From NCBI GenBank assembly GCA_028685275.1, contig JAQUEG010000034.1:1-6974 (forward strand): 6,974 nucleotides of DNA, read 5' to 3'. Within the stretch, counting starts at the first letter, position 1. Each line of letters starts with the position of its first letter. Shown piece by piece: positions 5,335 through 6,974 of this stretch. Position numbers and translations under genes: made by a program. This DNA comes from Bacilli bacterium (GTDB lineage: Bacteria > Bacillota_I > Bacilli_A > RF39 > UBA660). A model generated the notes under the pieces. It searched no databases. It was not told where the DNA came from and saw only the letters and a program-made list of their open reading frames with translations.

Positions 5335-5853
5335 GTGAGCTTATTATTAACTTGTTTATTGATTATCGTTGTTCGTATTATTGATGTTTCATTAGGAACA
5401 GTTAGAATGGTATTATCAGTAAGAGGGAAAAAACTTTTTGGTTCTTTAATTGGGTTTGTTGAAGTTTTAATATGGTTTTTAATTGTAAGAGAAGCTTTAG
5501 TAGGTGATGAATTTAGTATTTGGATTGCTTTATCATATGCCGCTGGTTTTAGTTTAGGTACTTATATTGGTATTTGGTTAGAAGAAAAATTAGCAATTGG
5601 TAGTGTTTCTATTCAAGTTATTACTAAAGGAATAAAAAATGATGCTGTAAAAAAAGTGAGAGCGGAAGGATTCGCTGTGTCAACTGTTGTAACACAAGGT
5701 AAAGATCAAGAAAATTTGTTATTAATGATTGAAGTAAATCGAAAGGAAATTAAAAGGGCTTTAAAACTTATTAATAAGATAGTTCCTGATTCCTTCATTA
5801 CGGTATCAGATATTAAACACATAACAGGTGGTTATTTTCCTAATAGAAGGTGA
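5335..5853 (+). CDS. UPF0316 membrane protein with DUF5698 and DUF2179 domains (YebE-like)
   Basis: A 172-residue protein. The N-terminal half holds three membrane helices (about 2-20, 37-53, 61-81) and carries VRIIDVSLGTVRMVLSVRG (13-31), a pattern of the DUF5698/UPF0316 family to which Bacillus subtilis YebE belongs. Residues about 90-165 form a soluble alpha/beta DUF2179 domain (SVSIQVITKG, GFAVSTVVTQGK, LLLMIEVNRKE, DSFITVSDIKHITGGYF), a domain also found at the C terminus of YitT-type membrane proteins and thought to be a small-ligand or regulatory module. No biochemical function is established. The start is GTG at 5335, supported by GGAGGA (5323-5328) six bases upstream. It stops with TGA at 5851-5853, and holA starts five bases later. 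It occupies the place between comEC and holA. Confidence 0.88.
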   Translation: MSLLLTCLLIIVVRIIDVSLGTVRMVLSVRGKKLFGSLIGFVEVLIWFLIVREALVGDEFSIWIALSYAAGFSLGTYIGIWLEEKLAIGSVSIQVITKGIKNDAVKKVRAEGFAVSTVVTQGKDQENLLLMIEVNRKEIKRALKLINKIVPDSFITVSDIKHITGGYFPNRR

Positions 5854-5854
5854 T
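5847..5854 (+). promoter_or_regulatory. Ribosome binding site that fixes the holA start
   Basis: AAGGTGAT spans the end of the DUF2179 gene and lies four bases before the TTG at 5859. The in-frame GTG at 5850 falls inside this site, so it cannot be the start. The arrangement implies translational coupling of the two genes. Confidence 0.7.
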
Positions 5855-5858
5855 TTTA

Positions 5859-6824
5859 TTGCATAATATTTATGTTTTTTATGGACCAGAAAAATTATTA
5901 ATAGAAGAAGCAATTAAACAAATTATTATTAAAGTATTTGGTAATGATGATCCCAATATAGTAAAATATGATATGTGTGAAGTAACTATTAAAACTATTA
6001 TTGATGATGCTTGTACTTTATCTTTGTTTAGTGATCAAAAAATCATTATTGCACAAAATAGTGATTTTTTAACTACTTCTAAAAATAATTTTAATGAGTT
6101 AGAAATTAATGAATTAATTAAATATCTTAATAATTACAATAAACAAGTAGTAATTATTTTTGTGGTTAATACTGATAAATTAGATATGCGCAAAAAGATT
6201 GTTAAAGAATTAAAACAAAAGGCTATTGTTAAAGAGTTTAAAGCATTAAAAGAAAGAGAATTACTTAATTATGCAAGACATAAGTTACAAAAAAATAATT
6301 ATGTTATTAATGATAAAACCCTTAATTTATTAATAAGTCGTGTTAACTATAATTTGTCATTTTTAGTAAATGAACTTGATAAACTAATGCTTTATAAAGA
6401 TGAGGAAAAAGTTATTACTGAACAAGATGTAAAAGAATTAACCCCTGCTAGTATGTTTGATAATATTTTTGATCTTACTAATGCTGTTATGAATAAAGAT
6501 TTAACAAAAATATTATCTATTTATCAACAATTATTAACAAAAGGGGAAGAACCTATTATGATGCTTGTTACTTTAGCTAATCAATTTCGCTTAATATATC
6601 AAACTAAAAGACTAATAAAACTAGGTTATAGTGAGCGAGATATTATTATAAAATTAAAGGTTCATCCTTATCGAATTAAGTTAGCAAGTCAAATAAAAAT
6701 TGATGAAGAAATATTATTAACATATTTAGAACAATTAGCTGATTTAGATTTAAAGATAAAAACTGGTCAAATTGATAAAAAAATTGGCTTAGAATTATTC
6801 TTTTTACAATTAAACCAAAAATAA
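5859..6824 (+). CDS. holA: DNA polymerase III subunit delta (clamp loader)
   Basis: HolA is the delta wrench of the clamp loader: it opens the beta sliding clamp so it can be placed on primed DNA. The 321-residue product fits the family length of about 320-350. It begins HNIYVFYGPEKLLIEEAI (2-19), the typical N-terminal strand and degenerate P-loop region that lacks a true Walker A lysine-threonine, as expected for delta. The middle region NLLISRVNYNLSFLVNELDKL (about 156-176) is the delta-type helical segment. The C-terminal collar domain includes MMLVTLANQFRLIYQTKRL (234-252) and the VHPYRIKLA segment (268-276). The start is TTG at 5859 rather than GTG 5850, which lies within the ribosome binding site. 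Downstream of comEC in Bacillus subtilis the same gene (yqeN) is found, which supports the call. Confidence 0.93.
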   Translation: MHNIYVFYGPEKLLIEEAIKQIIIKVFGNDDPNIVKYDMCEVTIKTIIDDACTLSLFSDQKIIIAQNSDFLTTSKNNFNELEINELIKYLNNYNKQVVIIFVVNTDKLDMRKKIVKELKQKAIVKEFKALKERELLNYARHKLQKNNYVINDKTLNLLISRVNYNLSFLVNELDKLMLYKDEEKVITEQDVKELTPASMFDNIFDLTNAVMNKDLTKILSIYQQLLTKGEEPIMMLVTLANQFRLIYQTKRLIKLGYSERDIIIKLKVHPYRIKLASQIKIDEEILLTYLEQLADLDLKIKTGQIDKKIGLELFFLQLNQK

Positions 6825-6826
6825 AA

Positions 6827-6850
6827 ATAACACCTAGATTTAGGTGTTAT
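6827..6850. terminator. Bidirectional terminator between holA and the lexA-like gene
   Basis: ATAACACCTA (6827-6836) and TAGGTGTTAT (6841-6850) form a perfect ten-pair stem around GATT. T-rich sequence follows on the plus side (6852-6855), and T-runs follow on the minus side beyond 6827. It serves two convergent genes, and the lexA-like stop codon (6849-6847) lies in one arm. Confidence 0.85.
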
Positions 6851-6974
6851 ATTTTACGATATAAACCAATTGCTTTTCCTAAGATAATAACTTCGTTTGA
6901 AATTATTGGTTCATAATGATCATTTTCAGGTATCAAATTGATATGATCTGTTTCTTTATAAAAAGTTTTTAATG
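6847..6974 (-). CDS. lexA: LexA-like repressor, C-terminal fragment (S24 peptidase domain)
   Basis: Only the last 41 residues are in the window; the rest lies beyond the right edge. The minus-strand frame reads [17 protein letters not shown], then HYEPI, then [14 protein letters not shown] and stop. It aligns with the end of LexA (Bacillus-type VKRFFKE, LQPEN, PII, ILGKVIGVFR). The Lys of LKTF (codon 6969-6967) matches the catalytic lysine used in RecA-stimulated self-cleavage; the serine partner is out of view. LexA represses DNA-damage genes until that cleavage. Another S24-family regulator, such as a phage-type repressor, is possible, but the ILGKxIGLxRK ending is most LexA-like. It is convergent with holA and shares its terminator. 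Confidence 0.82.
   Translation of the reverse strand, partial: LKTFYKETDHINLIPENDHYEPIISNEVIILGKAIGLYRKI

Noticed and set aside
5850..5858. GTG start at 5850 for holA
   Set aside because: It lies within the AAGGTGAT ribosome binding site that serves the TTG at 5859, and homologues begin right at the IYVFYG strand.
5851..5901. TGA read as Trp (Mycoplasma code), extending the DUF2179 protein past 5853
   Set aside because: Readthrough would add only a short tail with no family match, Trp codons in the window are TGG, and an FtsW-type wall-synthesis gene does not fit a wall-less Mollicute.
1..6974. DGR template repeat, reverse transcriptase, CRISPR array or tRNA within the window
   Set aside because: No A-rich partner of the 18-128 repeat, no reverse transcriptase catalytic motif in any long frame, no regularly spaced repeats and no cloverleaf sequence was seen.

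Overview
The window is mostly a very AT-rich (roughly a quarter GC by eye) chromosomal segment of a Bacillota-type bacterium. Pointers are the strong AGGAGG-type ribosome binding sites, a Gram-positive type 2 peptide deformylase, a YjcZ-like tiny membrane protein, and the comEA-comEC-holA order known from Bacilli. TGG encodes Trp and TGA serves as a stop (5851-5853), so the standard bacterial code applies. The FtsW-type SEDS protein argues for a walled cell. The lineage could be an uncultured gut-type Bacilli or Mollicutes-related group, but the species cannot be fixed from this sequence.

Layout. Bases 1-146 are the 3' end of a gene unlike everything else: 91 of the first 160 bases are G or C, against 18 of the next 80. 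It encodes a C-type-lectin-like tail with the hallmarks of a diversity-generating retroelement (DGR) variable region, and a long imperfect hairpin follows the repeat core and spans the stop codon. No reverse transcriptase, template repeat or avd gene lies in the window. Bases 160-255 hold no gene. On the minus strand follow def (271-819) and a 60-residue Gly/Tyr-rich YjcZ-like membrane protein (897-1079), each with its own terminator. A divergent intergenic region (1080-1218) with inverted repeats separates them from a plus-strand run.

The plus-strand run is ftsW-like (1219-2367), comEA (2407-3102) and comEC (to 5212, overlapping comEA), closed by a strong terminator at 5235-5258. A second unit starts at an extended -10 promoter near 5303 and carries a UPF0316/DUF2179 membrane protein (5335-5853) and holA (5859-6824). 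A bidirectional terminator (6827-6850) separates holA from the convergent 3' end of a LexA-like gene that runs off the right edge.

Functionally, the core covers nascent protein maturation (def), septal wall synthesis (ftsW), DNA uptake (comEA binds DNA, comEC is the membrane channel), clamp loading for replication (holA) and SOS control (lexA). The most notable item is the DGR target tail at the left edge. It is either a recently acquired hypervariable-protein locus or an assembly join, and the abrupt composition change near base 160 leaves both open.
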